DNA of 64,000 bases from Armigeres subalbatus (GCF_024139115.2 NC_085140.1:432697240-432761239), one strand, 5' to 3'; numbered from the stretch's first letter, positions 44,655 to 58,070 are shown. Made by a program: numbers and translations. Notes: generated by a model from the letters alone, not told the origin.

Positions 44655-46440
44655 ATATTTTTTTTATTTCTCGGAATATTGACATGTTATATTCTACAAA
44701 GTTGTAGCGCAGCTTATTCCAATCAATTTTGCTTTTTCTGTAGCTCTTAAGTTGGCTGATTTAGAGCAAATTTACTTAATTGGATTAGGGTGTACCTCAA
44801 AAAAATAGTATATTTGATCTACTTTTTTTGTTTTAGATTTCTCGAAAAAGTCGTCCTTAGGTGACTTTTAGAGCTCAAAAAATGCAACTTTTAATGGGTA
44901 AATATGCTCAATATCATTTTCCGATCAAAAGTTATAATCGTTTTTTTGTAAAAATTACATTTTTTTCATAAGTTGATATCTCCTGTTAGGGCAGACCAAA
45001 AAAAATAAGTTCACACGGCATTCGAAAGAAAAATTTATATTCCTTATTGTGTCAGAAAATTGGGGATATGTTATTTTTTTTTATCTCAAGTTTAACCAAT
45101 TTTACTAAAATCATGTTTTTTCAAATAAATTGATATAACTCGTCAACGGAAGAAGATACAGACGATATTCTTATAGCAAAACACGCGTTTTGAAAAGCCC
45201 CAAAAGTCTTCAGAAGGTGACATCCGTGAAAAATAAAAAAATAAATGAGCAGATCAAAAATATTGTTTTTGAGAGACACCCTAATCCTGGTAAGTAAAAT
45301 TACTCTAAACAAGTGAGCTTAAGAGCTACATAACAAGTTTATATAGCAAAGTTGATTGGAAGAAGCTGCGCTACAACTTTGTATATTATGTAATATAATA
45401 TGTAATACATATTCCGCAAAATAAAAAAAAAAAAATTTCACATTTTTATAAAATGGTCCACCCAATTTTTCGGTAACTCTATAATAAGGGCCCAAGTAAC
45501 CAGAACAACTTTGTAGAACAAATGTTTTTTCTTAAAATTATGCTTCAGGCCCAAAATGCATTTTTTTTCGTAAATCTTGCAATAGGATGATAATGACGAA
45601 ACTTATAAAAAGTGTTAAAGCTGTAGATTTTTTACGAATGTCACCTTCTGAAGACTTTTGGGGCTTTTCAAAACACGTGTTTTGCTATAAGAATAACGTC
45701 TATATCTTCTTCCATTGTCGAGTTATATCAATTTATTTAAAAAACATGATTTTAGTAAAGTTGGTAAAACTTGAGATAGAAAAATAACATATCCCCATTT
45801 TTTTTATATAAGGAATATGAATTTCTCTTTCAAATGCCGTGTAAACATATTTTTTTGGTCTGCCCTAACCGGAGATATCCAGCTTTTCGCGCACGGTAAT
45901 GGCGGCTCTGTTGATTTAAAAGTGTATCCGTCCCTGTACTTCATTGACATCCGGCTTGGGTTTGACATTCCGTTTTACTCCTGTTCCAGGATGAGGGGAG
46001 AGGGTAATCGAAATGTCAAACCCAAGTCAGATGTCAAAGAAGTACAAGGACGAGTACACTTTGAAATTAAAAGAGCCGCCATAACCGTGCGCTGCTGGAT
46101 AGACTTATGAAAAAAATGTAATTTTAACAGAAAAACGATTATAACTTTTGATCAGAAGAAGATATTGATCATTTTCACCCATCAAATGTTGCATTTTTTT
46201 GAGCTCTAAAAGTCACCTGAAGACGACTTTTTCGAGAAATCTTAAACAAAAAAAGTAGATCAAAAATACTGTTTTTTGAGGTACACCCTAATCCAATTAA
46301 GTAAAATTGCTCTAAATCAGCCAACTTAAGAGCTACAGAAAAAGCAAAATTGATTGGAATAAGCTGCGCTACAACTTTGTAGAACATAGCATGTCAATAT
46401 TCCGAGAAATAAAAAAAAATATTTTCATTTTGTTTTATAT
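44655..46440. mobile_element. Foldback element with ~580-bp arms
   Basis: The left arm, about 44,655-45,235, is the reverse complement of about 45,620-45,877 joined to 46,100-46,435. Matching landmarks include GCGCAGCTTATTCCAATCAA with its complement, and GGGCAGACCAAAAAAA with TTTTTTTGGTCTGCCC. The right arm is split by the MITE at 45878-46099. The centre (45,240-45,580) repeats the outer right segment (46,255-46,590) in direct orientation. It encodes no protein; ends and TSDs are not resolved. Confidence 0.8.
45878..46099. mobile_element. 222-bp MITE, TA target duplication, nested
   Basis: The ends are TCCAGC and GCTGGA, flanked by TA on both sides (45876-45877, 46100-46101). Subterminal arms GCGCACGGTAATGGCGGCTC and GAGCCGCCATAACCGTGCGC are nearly perfect complements. 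Comparison with the undisturbed left arm of the foldback element (GAGATATCAACTTATG) shows the pre-insertion site. No coding capacity. Confidence 0.85.
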
Positions 46441-46599
46441 GATGGGCCACCCTATTTTTTGGTTGCACCATAATGATGGCCTTACTATTTCGAACAATTT
46501 TGTAGAACAACAGTTTTTTTCTAAAAAATATAGTTTTGGCGTAAAATGCATCTTTCCGCGTAAATCTGTATCCTGGACCATAGTGCACTGTCATAAACT

Positions 46600-47785
46600 G
46601 GTTGGTTGATTTTGCTAATGAATAATTTTTCCGTCCTAATTCTTATTATACGAATGTTGGAACGACCATAAATATAAGGAATAATCAAAATATATACACG
46701 ATTTCGGTAACTCGTGTACCGAATTCTCAAAAGCTGAACGTTGGTAATCAGTTCGGTGGAAAAATAAATAACCGAACGAATGGTAAACGAGTGCGTTCCT
46801 ACAAAACATCAAAATTACCGATTATTTCGGTGAATTTTCAAGTCCTATCGGAAATTCGTAATGGTTAATATTTTGAATAATTTGGGTCAAAATAATTAAA
46901 TCAATTCTTATGTGAGAAACGCTAGATTTTACTGTTCTTAACCATGAATCGTCGATGTATTACAAAACCACTTCCACTTAAAACACACTGCTTTATTTTT
47001 CAACGGAGTTGTTTTTCGCATCTCGTGGGACAATTCTTGCCGGCTAACGACTCTTCGGTAACTGAGGCTCTATGTTACTGAATGATCAGTAATATTCAGT
47101 AGGTTTTCGGTAATTTTATTTACCGAACCCAGGAAATGGAACTAAGTGTGATAGTATTGCTTGCATTACATTACAATCAAAATGATCAGGTCGTTAGTTA
47201 GCTTCTCTAAAATTTAAAGTTTGCAACAATTATGAGTTCTATATCTCGATATTTCCCTTCTAACATGCCTCATTGAAGATGGTCCTGAAATATTTAGAAA
47301 TTTTTAATAAATATTTAAAAAAAATATTGGTAAAGTATCACTATTTTTCATCCGACACTGTGTTTTTTCTTCCAATTCATTCAATATTAATCACGGATGC
47401 AGCTTTATAACATATTTAAAACATGCTAAATAGTTTTTATGAGGGATAATAACTAAGTTCATCTTTTTTGCTGACATGACAATTTTTTTCTTGCAAATGT
47501 TTTTTATTACTTTTCTTCGTCTTTATACTTGTCTTGCGGAAATTAATAATATTCTACCACACCAGCTCCCTTGGTGGCCGATTGAGTCTCACGATTTTAC
47601 TCAATTTCCGTCAAAAGCAGGACAACTCAAAACTATGAGTTTTTAGAGTAAAATTTCCACGAAAGAAAAGAGACGGCAATACAATTTTACTCAGTCACTG
47701 TCAGTTTACTCTTGACAGACCAAGCGTTCCAGTTGGCTAGGCCCATCCTAGCAGCCATTTTCCATAATGAACATGTCAAGAGTTA
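46600..47785. other. Non-coding, TTCGGTAA-rich
   Basis: Between about 46,690 and 47,130 the words CGGTAA and TTACCGA recur in both orientations, suggesting an old inverted-repeat element. The remainder is AT-rich without signal. Confidence 0.35.
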
Positions 47786-47789
47786 AGAT

Positions 47790-49140
47790 CTAGTCGAAAC
47801 GGATTTTACAACCGACAGCCGAGTGGCGAGGTACGAGAATATCGGAACCTGTTGCTCCGGGGTGTAGAGTAGATCTGGTGAGACAGTTTATTATACGGAG
47901 CACATGTTGCTCAAAAACAACAACCGTAAGCTTTCTAGTCAACAGCTTGACTCGTAAAGATAAAATAAGAGTTTTATGCAGAGAAAATTTCGTTTCCGTC
48001 TGCATGTTGCGGGACCTAAGTTGGTTACTTAAGCCATAGAAGACCCTACTCGCAGTAGCAATACGCATTTTAACTTCACTGGAAACTTCTTGTCACATGT
48101 CTCAAGCATTCCAAGATAAACAAATTCTTCAACAACTTCAAACACATCCCCAACAAGTGCTGCCTCAGCACCAACACCACTAGGTCAATTTCTTCAGTGG
48201 GACAGAAGCCTAAGGTCTAACGCCTTGCGATCGTTTTCAATGAGGTCGATGTCGTCCGCAAAGCCCAAGAGCATATGCGACCGTGCGATGATAGTGCCGT
48301 TCCTCTGCACGCCAGATCTCCTAATCGCCCCAGCAATAGCAATGTTGAACAATATATTGCAATCCAAATACTTGATTTCGGGCCTTGCACGTAACAGCCA
48401 AATCAGTTTCACCCTAAAACCTTGATCAGACATTATCTGCTACAGTCATACGCTGCTTTGAAATCAATGAACAAATGGTGAGTCTGCAAGTTATACTCCC
48501 GGAATTTATCGAAGATCATCCGCAGGCTAAACATCTGATCCGTCGTTGATCGGCCCTCACAAAAACATGCCTGGGTATTCGCCGAGCTCAGAAGGGTAAT
48601 CCCTCTGTTATTGACACATTCTAGTCTGTGCCCTTTCTCATAGATTGGGCATATGAGGCCATCCAACCAGCAGGTAGACATGCAGTTCTTCATACTCCCA
48701 TATTTTCTGGATAATGTGGTGGATCGATTTATGTAGCAGCTCACTTCCGTGTTTGATTTCTTTACCTCATCCACCGTTGGTGGTTCCACAACTTGACCAT
48801 CGCTGTATGTCCATTCTGCTCCTCAATACCCCTTCATTTTCTCCATTCAACAAATCTTCGATGTGCTTATTCCACGTGGTCTTAAGATTATTATCATTAT
48901 TATCTATTATTGTCTATTAGATAATTATCTGTCACCATAGTCTTATCTGTCAGCAAACTCCCCTCTCGGTTATTGCAAATGGCGGGCACTGGCGCAGTCT
49001 TATCCCGCGCGCAATTGACAGTTGAGTAAAACCTCCGCATATCGTTTCTATCCATGTTGTCCTGCGCTTCAGCTATCACACTTACTTTTACCTACAGCTC
49101 CCTTTACTATGCTACAATTCCGTCGCCATTAGCAGATAAG
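47790..49140 (-). pseudogene. RTE-like LINE reverse transcriptase remnant
   Basis: The minus strand reads in order: the linker MDRNDMRRFYSTVN and CNNREGSLLTDKTMV (about 49,060-48,910), TTWNKHIEDLLNGEN (48,880), CPIYEKGH and FCEGRSTTDQMFSLR with LFIDFKAAYD (48,650-48,440), LLGFADDIDLI (48,255), FEVVEEFVYLG (48,140), and ASRVFYGLSNQLRSRN (48,040-47,990). Motif order and the FADD centre fit RTE-type elements lacking RNase H. Deletions (for example before FNIAIAGAIRRSGV) and frameshifts make it dead. It resembles the LINE at 58.1 kb. Confidence 0.75.
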
Positions 49141-52100
49141 ACGCGTCTCCACCTGAATATTTATCCCACACCATCTCCGAAGTTTCACCGCCTCTGGACT
49201 ATCTAAGTTGAATTTTGTATTGCCTGAGAATATGACCTGCGAGGATTTAGAACGCCTAAAAGGTGATTTTCCATTGCTCAGTGTATCCCACATGTATGTG
49301 CCTATACACACATACAAACTTTACCTTATTTCGTCATTCAAGAACAAATATCTCTTTAAAACATCCATACAGTATTATTTTAGTATTATTTCAAAAGAAC
49401 CTGTAGTCATATATTTAAGCTCCGAAAGGTCAAGATATTATTTTTGTGCGGTATAATGATTGAGTTAATTCACTGAAAATGTATGAGAACAACTTTATTA
49501 CAATGATTGGGTCACAAATGGTGATAATTATGTCGTGTTTGATGTGTTTCGGTCAATATTGAGACAAATATTGTCACCATTCCCTTTGAAACTGCAATCT
49601 CCATTAGATAATCGTGCCATACAAACCATTCATCTTCATCAGTAGTAGAAAAATGTCAATTGTAACCTAAGCATTTTGCTATGTCCCGAAAGCCCATTAA
49701 ATGCTATTAGATAGATGAAACCGAATAGCGTGCAGTCCCCAAACGTACTGGAACATCAATCGAACACAATCGGAAATGTAATTGTAATCAAATTGCCCAT
49801 TGCCCAACGAGTTTGGGATAAGGAAATCAAAACATCAAATTCAACAATCGAGTCCTTTTCGATAGTGACAATAATTTATAAAAGAACGCAAATCAGATCA
49901 ATTAGATTAGATCAATCGGACTTAGATAGCACTCTTAGGGTGGGAGTTAGAGCCGCACTAAGGGCGTATGTATGATTTCTAGAACAGAAAAAAATGCATT
50001 TTTATACAAATAGAAGTTTATACGACAAGGTACTTATTGTTAGAGAACTAACAGAGTCAAACTTTAGCAAAAATCAACACAGTAATTGTTCGCCAGCGCT
50101 TATGTACAGTTCAATTATTTATTTGAATAAATTAAATATCAATCGAGAATGTAAAAAAGAGATCTAAAACAAATTTACAAACTTAAGATCAAATAATGGT
50201 AGATACCTTTTTTCTAGCCATTTATAGTAGAAACATAGTTTCTAGTTCGCAAGATAAAAAAGATTTAATTAACGAACAAAAAAGAATTTTATTATGAAAA
50301 TGTTAATACAAGTTGTTTCAAACTTCTATAGCTTTTTTAACCAAGTGTAACCGCAGACAAGCCCAATTTACAGTTCAACTCAACATATCGTGTAATGCAG
50401 ATTTGTTTCACCCTCGATTAAAATCTAAAACGAGTACAAAATTGATCCCGTATATCATTTAGCTACAGACAAACTTTTGGGACTATCAAATCATATCCTT
50501 CTAGCACGAGAGTTAGATTTTATTCGGTTCAGACTAATGCACTGAAAAAAGTTTTATCCTTAATAAGAGTACGGTATAGCTAAATAAACCTGAGATAGCA
50601 ACCTGTTAAAACTGAATGGCCGAAAAACGAAAACGACAATAAAAGTAGATGTAAATTTAGCAGATAACTAACAAACACACTGTCATATCATGACAATAAC
50701 TAGCATTTAGAAACGATGACGTTCCGGTCGGCCGAGATGTGCACATGAAGAGAAATGTGAGCTGTATGATATTAAAAGCGTGACGGTGTAGTCCTTACAG
50801 TACTTCATCAGTGAACACGATGTGGAAAGTGGGGACATTTTTTATACAAAAATGTAGATTAAAGTACTTTGAATAAACAAAACATAGGAATGAAACTAAT
50901 TCAAAACTAGAAAACCATTTGAACGCTTCAACATTGCTAGAATAATTTTTGCTAGAAAAAAAAAACTAACGAAACAATGTAATCTTTAGCTTTGCTAAAA
51001 AACCAACTTAAGCTAACTCAGATTGAGATGAAAGAGGTTGGAACAAATGAAATACAAAAGAAAAAAATCTATATCGAAAAAAATAGTTTAACAAACAAGG
51101 TAGAACGCAATTAAAACTGTTTCCAATTTTCTGATTTTATCTTTGAAAAAAAAAACAACTATCTAATGAAAACCTAAACGCAAACAAAAGTTCATGTTAA
51201 TATTCTTTCCAGATTTTATTCCGAAAGCTGAATAAATTTACGAAAAATGAAGAAGATCCTTAAGACCCGGTACTTCCTGAAGCATAATATAGGAGAAATG
51301 TTAGTTATTTCCAGCCATTTCTGTATTGTTAGCAGCTATCGAGGACAATAGTAGCTCTGGTTAGCGAAATAAAGCGGAATGCGCATCTCGACGATACTGA
51401 CTGGTAGCTGGTAAAAAAAAACAATAGTTTTGCCTAGCTTGTTAACAATTGATGCAATTAGTAGATTATATTTAGCAAATAGCAAAGCGCAGATTTTATT
51501 TATAATATGTATTTACCTAAGTAACTTTGGTTGCAATTCTTAGTGATAAATGTTTTCTAATCGATTTCGTTTCAATTGGCAATACTAAACATGATCTGAT
51601 TAAAAATATAATTTCTTCCGCCTTTATATTAAGTTATGTATACATTTATTGTGTTTGTTTTATTGTTTTGAGAAAGTCAGTTGTAGTATGGGCTGAGATC
51701 AATGGAAAAAAATCTGAATGTTACATTTGTTCTACATGGCACGATCTAAATGATACATGATTTGATCTAGTTCGACAAAACCGTCCATTCAGTGGAACGC
51801 CAGAAAAGTAAAAGTAAGAATATTACTCCCCCATCACATCTGAAAAATGGATTTTATCTAATTTTTAAATTACAAATCTGAATTTTAGTCAAAAATTACT
51901 TGTCATCAAGTTGACGTTAACTCGCACTATAATAGAATTTTGTGATTTGAGCACCAGATGTACGCCACATTCTCAGAAAACTTGTTATAGTTGAGTTTAA
52001 TTTAATATGAAATGTATCTACTTAGTGTACAAGTGTTGTTCAGCAGATCCAAACCAGTTGTGTCAAAGACCAGTTTGGGTTGATTCATCTACGTAGCGTA

Positions 52101-52180
52101 GCGCCAATGTAGGCCGATACATCCTATGGAACATATTTTAAATACTCGTTTCTTGATGACCATTTGGTTATTTTAGTTAA
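49141..52180. other. AT-rich non-coding DNA
   Basis: About 3 kb with no recognisable repeat or protein. Composition is uniformly AT-rich and lacks the degenerate-array texture. It could be intron or 3' UTR of a host gene outside the window. Confidence 0.35.
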
Positions 52181-52186
52181 AAAAAA

Positions 52187-52564
52187 GTGCTCAGCAATTT
52201 GGGCGATTTTTCCTTAATTTGCTTGTTACACAATAAAAATGAGCTTTCACCTTACATGTTAGTACTTGGACGAAAGCTTTTAAATATATCTATCAGCTGA
52301 GGATATTGAAACAAATATTGGTCTTAAAATCACTCCGTACGATTTGATCAAAGTAAAATAAGAGAGCGGCCCGCGGGCCGCACCTTCGATTTATGTTGAT
52401 CGTTTTCGTACGGAGTGAATTTAACACCAAGATCCGTGTCATTACCCTCAGCAGATAGATATATTTAAAAGATTTCGACCAAGTGCTAATTTGTATGGCC
52501 AAAGCTCATTTTTATTGTGTGAGAAGCAAATTAAGGAAAATAACGCCACAAAAGTACTGAGCAC
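52187..52564. mobile_element. MITE with GC palindrome at its centre, 378 bp
   Basis: The ends GTGCTCAG and CTGAGCAC continue into imperfect arms (TTTTCCTTAATTTGC/GCAAATTAAGGAAAA; AATAAAAATGAGCTTT/AAAGCTCATTTTTATT; TCACTCCGTACGA and TCGTACGGAGTGA). A 16-bp GC-only perfect palindrome GCGGCCCGCGGGCCGC occupies 52366-52381. No TSD recognised. Confidence 0.75.
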
Positions 52565-52820
52565 CAGTGGAGGATTTAATTCCAATGCGTGCCCACCAGT
52601 ACAAGGGTGAAAACCTAATTGGCGTCATCGTGTCATTTATCGTAAAGTCGTACTCATGTCAACTGAATATGGGTCCTGAGCTAGAACACCATAGGGCCAA
52701 CGTTTAAAATCTTCATTCTGAGCGGCAGCTCGTTTTAGCCTCGAACTGGGCTCAGGTCAGATTTCTATCATTGTTGGGTATTTTATTCACTGTGACCATT
52801 TGTTGAATTAGTATTTGATA

Positions 52821-54506
52821 CAGTCACTCTCAAAATTGAGCGTACACCATGGATTAGATGAATGTATTCGAAAATTCCAAAGGAAATTTAATTGTTGGCT
52901 CGGTTGTTTTTAATGCATTTCAATATTCATCCCTTCTTTCAATGTATGCGTACATAAAATGGTTGAAATTTTTTCTCTAAAGTTCATTTATTTGAAAATA
53001 ATCTCAAAATACGCCTATTAGATGTGACAAAATTGAGCGTACAGCTAATGTTTTTCTATAAAATTTCTTATTATAAACACGATTAATGTATTTTAATATT
53101 GTTTTTTTCATTATTATATTTATAATAATAAACATCCGCTACTTAAACATTCAATGTTTTGAAATTTAACCATGTTTTGGTCAAAATGGCGAACAAGTGA
53201 GAGGTAAGAACATTGCTATTTAACAATTCAATGCTGATGGACGAAATAGATGCTTTAATTTGTATGTTTTACCCGCATCGTGTCTTATATATGATAGAAA
53301 ATCGAAATTGAGCTACACATACGATAAATTTGGGAAAATTCAGTCGGTAAATGATGAAAACAGATGTAAACATACAGAGAAAACGACAAATGTTGGGAAT
53401 GACATAATTCAAATTAAGTATGTCTTTAACTTAAATTCGTTTTAAAGCTCGATTATTGTCTCAGGTCTACCATTAAGAGTAATATTATTGAATCCAATCA
53501 TTCACAATCAAATTCTAAAAGTACAAGGTGCATGTTAAGGTACCGAACATAAAAACAGCTTTTCAATCCCGTAGAGCACTTCTGATTTAATATTGAAAAG
53601 ATAGCTTAAAATCGTAATTTCATAATTAAATTTAGATTGAACTCCACGGTCTGTTACCATAAGGGATACAATTGGATGATTTCCATGTGGCGAGTAAAAA
53701 TAAACTTTTTTAAGAGTTCGGCAGCTTATTTAATGATACCTTGGTGAATTTAAATGATTCAACCAAATTTGTTCCTACGGTGACTAAGTCTTCAAATATA
53801 AAATGACATCTTATAATGTATCCGTGTGCTCCTCTTTTATTAATATTATTATTAATGAGTGTCCTGAGCTCATAAGCTACCTATACATCGACTTTTAAAT
53901 AAAGTTATACTTAATTTGAAATATGCCATTCCCAACATTTGTCGTTTTCTTTGTATGTTTACATCTGTTTTCATCACTTACCGACTGAATTTTCCCAAAT
54001 TTATCGTATGTCTCGCTCGATTTTGATTATCTATCATATATAAGACACGATGCCGGTGAAATCCATATCTTAGAGCATTTATTTTGCCCAGCAGCATTGA
54101 ATTTTTAAATAGCATTGTTTATACATCTTACTTGTTCGCCATTTTGATTAAAACATGGTTTAATTTCAAAACATTGAATGTTTAAGTAGTGGATGTTTAT
54201 TATTATAAATATAATCATGAAAAAACAATATTAAAACACATTTATCGTGTTTATAATAAGAAATTTTATAGAAAAACATTAGCTGTACGCTCAATTTTGT
54301 CACATCTAATAGGCGTATTTTAAGATTATTTTCAAATAAATGAACTTTAGAGAAAAAATTTCAACCATTTTATGTACGCATACATTGAAGGAAAGGATGA
54401 ATATTAAAATGCATTAAAAACAACCGAGCCAACAATTAAATTTCCTTTGGAATTTTTGAATACATTCATCTAATCCATGGTGTACGCTCAATTTTGAGAG
54501 TGACTG
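52821..54506. mobile_element. Tc1/mariner-type foldback element with ~620-bp TIRs
   Basis: The ends CAGTCACTCTCAAAATTGAG and its complement, flanked by TA (52819-52820, 54507-54508), fit Tc1/mariner. The arms run to about 53,450 and from about 53,888. In the outer 110 bases I count only two differences. The 430-bp centre has no transposase, so the element is non-autonomous. Transcription through it would give a near-perfect long hairpin. Confidence 0.88.
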
Positions 54507-54539
54507 TAGATCTATAGACCAGTGCATGATGACGTAGGA

Positions 54540-54773
54540 TGACAGTTCACAGAGCTTTTTCTCCGGGACTTAGCCTCCGGCGCAGCTTCCGATAAAATTG
54601 TTTCGTCATTTTATTCGCATGTAGATGTCCATCGCGATTGATTTCATGCTGAATGCAAAGAATAACACTAAAATATACGGATCTCAGCAATTTTAAACTT
54701 AAAATATGAATTTCAATTTTCTCATCGTCGATTTTTCTTCTAACACCTTGTAAACAAGCTCTGTGAACTGTCA
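54540..54773. mobile_element. 234-bp MITE with 17-bp perfect TIRs
   Basis: TGACAGTTCACAGAGCT at 54540-54556 is the exact complement of 54757-54773. It lies 32 bases after the end of the Tc1/mariner-type element. The interior has no protein features. TSD unclear. Confidence 0.65.
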
Positions 54774-55780
54774 AAATAAGTGAGGTTAAGTTAGAGTTTG
54801 CATTGGTCTATTGTATGCCTCCCCAGTTCATGAGGCTTTGTCAAAATGGCTCATCATTACTATGTAGAAAAATAGCATCATCTTAAGGTGATTCAACAAT
54901 AAAGCCAGAAACCAGCCATTTTGGAAACCAAGTGCTTTTTAAAGTAATTTTTCAAGAGCACGAGATGAGAGAACCATGCATAACTTGCATTGGAGAGAAA
55001 ATTATGTGAAATCATTTGCTTACTTTTGTTGAACAATCGATTTAGGTAATTTTCAGTATTGTATGAAAATTATAACGACAGATTTGGGCGTTTGGAAATG
55101 TAAAAACAAGTGGTGAATTTTTAATTCACCACAGGATTCATTATATAATCACTTTAACTACCTGCGTTTTACCAATGAAGTATAATGGTTCTGATGAACT
55201 GTACTACCGTATTGGGACTTGTACTCCAAACATCAGAGGGTTCTAATAGCCCACTGTCGAAGAACTATAATCTTTTTATTTAATTGTCGAACAATAGCAT
55301 AAAAGGTATTCTGAGTCCTCTACATGTAATGTCGCCGTTAACGACACAGAAAACCCCTTTTTTGTTTTTTTTTTGACAATATTCGCGGTTTTCGGGAGCC
55401 TCTTCATAATAATGTAAAGATAGTAAATGTCACTAATGAGCGGGATTGAATGATTACAGTGCCACCTAGAGGTAAACAGTGGAAACTATGCATTTTTCCT
55501 TTATTTGAAAGCTGGATTGCCCATGGATATCAACATTTTTATCACTTAGCCAGTCAAGCTAAAAAATGAATAATTTCTTCGTCTTGTAAACGTCACGTGG
55601 CCTTTGAAGAATTTATATTCATGCATGCTTGCATCCATCCAGTTTTGAATTATAAAACGTTTGATGATAAATATGTGTAACCTTTGGCTCACACTTCACC
55701 TTCTTAAGAGCACTGGTTGTGTACCCAAGCAAAGCTTGAGAGCAAATCGATAACTAATTTTGTTGTTGTGAAATCGCCTA
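54774..55780. other. Non-coding, nothing recognised
   Basis: AT-rich, with no coding or repeat signal visible by eye. Confidence 0.4.
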
Positions 55781-55785
55781 ATTTT

Positions 55786-57525
55786 GATACTTATGGATCC
55801 TGTACACCTTCGGTGGTGCAAAAGGCCGACTTGAAAGATCTCCATCCTGAGCGTTGCCCGGCTATCGCTTTAACCTGTTGTCAGGTTAGATTTCGGTCGA
55901 CTTCTTTTATTTCTTTATTGAGGCTTCACCGCCATGAGCCTCTGGGTCTGCCTCTGCTGCGATGTCCCACTGGGTTCCAGTCTAATGCTTGTTTACAGAT
56001 TTCGTTTCCGCCCCTACGTAGAGTGCGGCCGACCCAGCCCCACTTCCGATCCCGAATTTCTATTGCTATCGGCCTCTGGTGACAACGACGATGGAGCTCG
56101 TTGTTTGAGATCCAGTTGTGAGGCCACCAGGCCCGAATTATATACCGCAGGCATCTGTTAATGAACACCTGCAGCCGTTGAGTGTTCTCCACTGATACAC
56201 ACCATGTTTCGCTAGCGTATAACAGCACAGATTTCACGTTAGAGTTGAAAATTCGTATTTTGGTGCGTTCACTTATCTGCCTGTTTTTCCAGATATTTCT
56301 TAAACTCGCAAAGGCAGCCCTTGCTTTCTTGATCCGTGCGCCTATGTCGATCTTGGTACCGCCGTCTGACGCCATTTGGCTACCAAGATATTGGAAGCTT
56401 TCAACATTCTCCACTGGTTGAACGGCTACTGTGAAACTAGAAGGAGTCACCGTGTTTACATCCAACGATTTGATTTTGTTGACGTTGATGACTAAACCTG
56501 CCGAAGAGGAGCGCTCGGCAAGGTCGTTGAGCTTACTCTGCATATCAGAGCGCCGTTGCGCGAGGAGTGCAACATCATCCGCCAATTCGAAGTCATTTAG
56601 GTGCTCCATGGTTATAGGCTGCCATAACAGCCCGCGGTTTGGTTCACGGTCAATCGCATCTACCAGAATCTTATCGATTACGATGAGGAACAGTAACGGT
56701 GATAGAATACATCCTTGCCTCACACCAGCTACGACCCGGATAGGGTCAGACAAGACCCGATTGTGCAGCACTCTACACGAGAAGGCCTCGTACCTTGCCT
56801 CGATGAGGCCGATGATTTTCTCAGGAACTCCCTTGCGTCTCAGGGCGCCCACATATTCTCGTGATTGAGACGGTCGAAAGCTTTTTCATAGTCAATGAAT
56901 ACCAAGTAAAGGGACTCTTGGAATTCGTTGACCTGCTCCAGAATGATGCGAAGCGTGACAATATGGTCCGCACAGGATCTTCCGGCACGGAATCCGGCTT
57001 GCTGCCGCCGGAGAGTCGCATCGATCTTCTCCTGAATCCGGGCTAGGATAATTTTGCACAGAACTTTGAGAACGGTACACAGCAACATAATGCCTCGCCA
57101 GTTATCGCATACAGTCAGGTCACCCTTTTTGGGCACCTTCACTAAGATACCTTGCATCCAGTCGCCCGGGAAAGTTGCGGTGTCCCAGATATTACGATAT
57201 AAACGATGCAGTAGTTGAGCGGATGTCATGGGGTCAGCTTTGAGCATCTCGGCTGATATGCGGTCGACCCCTGGGGCTTTATTCGATTTCATGCTTTGGA
57301 TGACTAATTGAATCTCTAGCAGTGATGGAGCTTCGGTATTGACGCGTGTTATACGTCGGATCCTAGGCAGATCATGCCGAGGTGGTGATGGCCTGGCTGG
57401 CACTTGAAAAAGTTGTTCGAAGTGCTCGAACCAGCGTTTCAGCTGGTCAGTTGGGTCGGTCAATAACTGATCATTCGCGTCTTTCGCAGGCATCGTTGCA
57501 TTCATCTTCGCCCCGCTTAAGCGTC
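55786..57525 (-). pseudogene. RTE-like reverse transcriptase and C-terminal region
   Basis: The frame shows SNKAPGVDRISAEMLK, FPGDWMQGILVKVPKKGD, NWRGIMLL, QAGFRAGRSCADHIVTLR and VFIDYEKAFDRLNHENMW. A one-base shift near 56,845 leads to VAGVRQGCILSPLLF, the catalytic ELADDVALLAQ (near 56,575), NVESFQYLGS, LLYASETW, and the terminal GWVGRTLRRGGNEICKQAL with GRPRGSW. Past two premature stops the frame continues to about 55,786. The palm motifs are intact, so decay is moderate. Confidence 0.85.
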
Positions 57526-58070
57526 GTGATATATCGTAGAGGAGGCGTCCAGGAGGCCAGAGAGTCTGCCCACGCTCGCTTGTCCCGTCGACATGAGCGT
57601 TTTACTTCCTTCTCAAGAGCCGCGTATCGTTGACGGGCTAAGACTTTGGCTCCTCTTGTTTTCGATCGCTCTATCGCGGCTTTGGCTTCTCTTCGCTCCT
57701 CTATCTTTTTCCAGGTCTCATCGGTGATCCATTGTTTTCTCTATGTGCGTAGTTCGCCCAGATTGTTCTCGCTGGTGGTGATGAAGGCATTCTTGATGGC
57801 GGTCCATTGGTCTTCCACGCTGCCACCTCCAGGAATATCTGCAGCACGCGTCTCCAGTTCTTCAACGAAGGACCGTTTCACCGTGGCATCTTCCAGTCGG
57901 CGTGTGTTGAATCGTCGTCCAACTCTTTCTTCCTGCCGACGAATCCGCGCAATGCGCAAGCGTATTTCGCCGATGAGGAGGTGATGATCAGACGCGATAT
58001 CGGCACTACGTTTATTCCGTACATCAAGAAGGCTCCGTTTCCATTTTCGGCTGATGCAGACCCACGTGAC

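Noticed and set aside
49715..49975. Possible exon
   Set aside because: Eighty-six open codons without convincing splice sites or protein-like pattern in AT-rich DNA.
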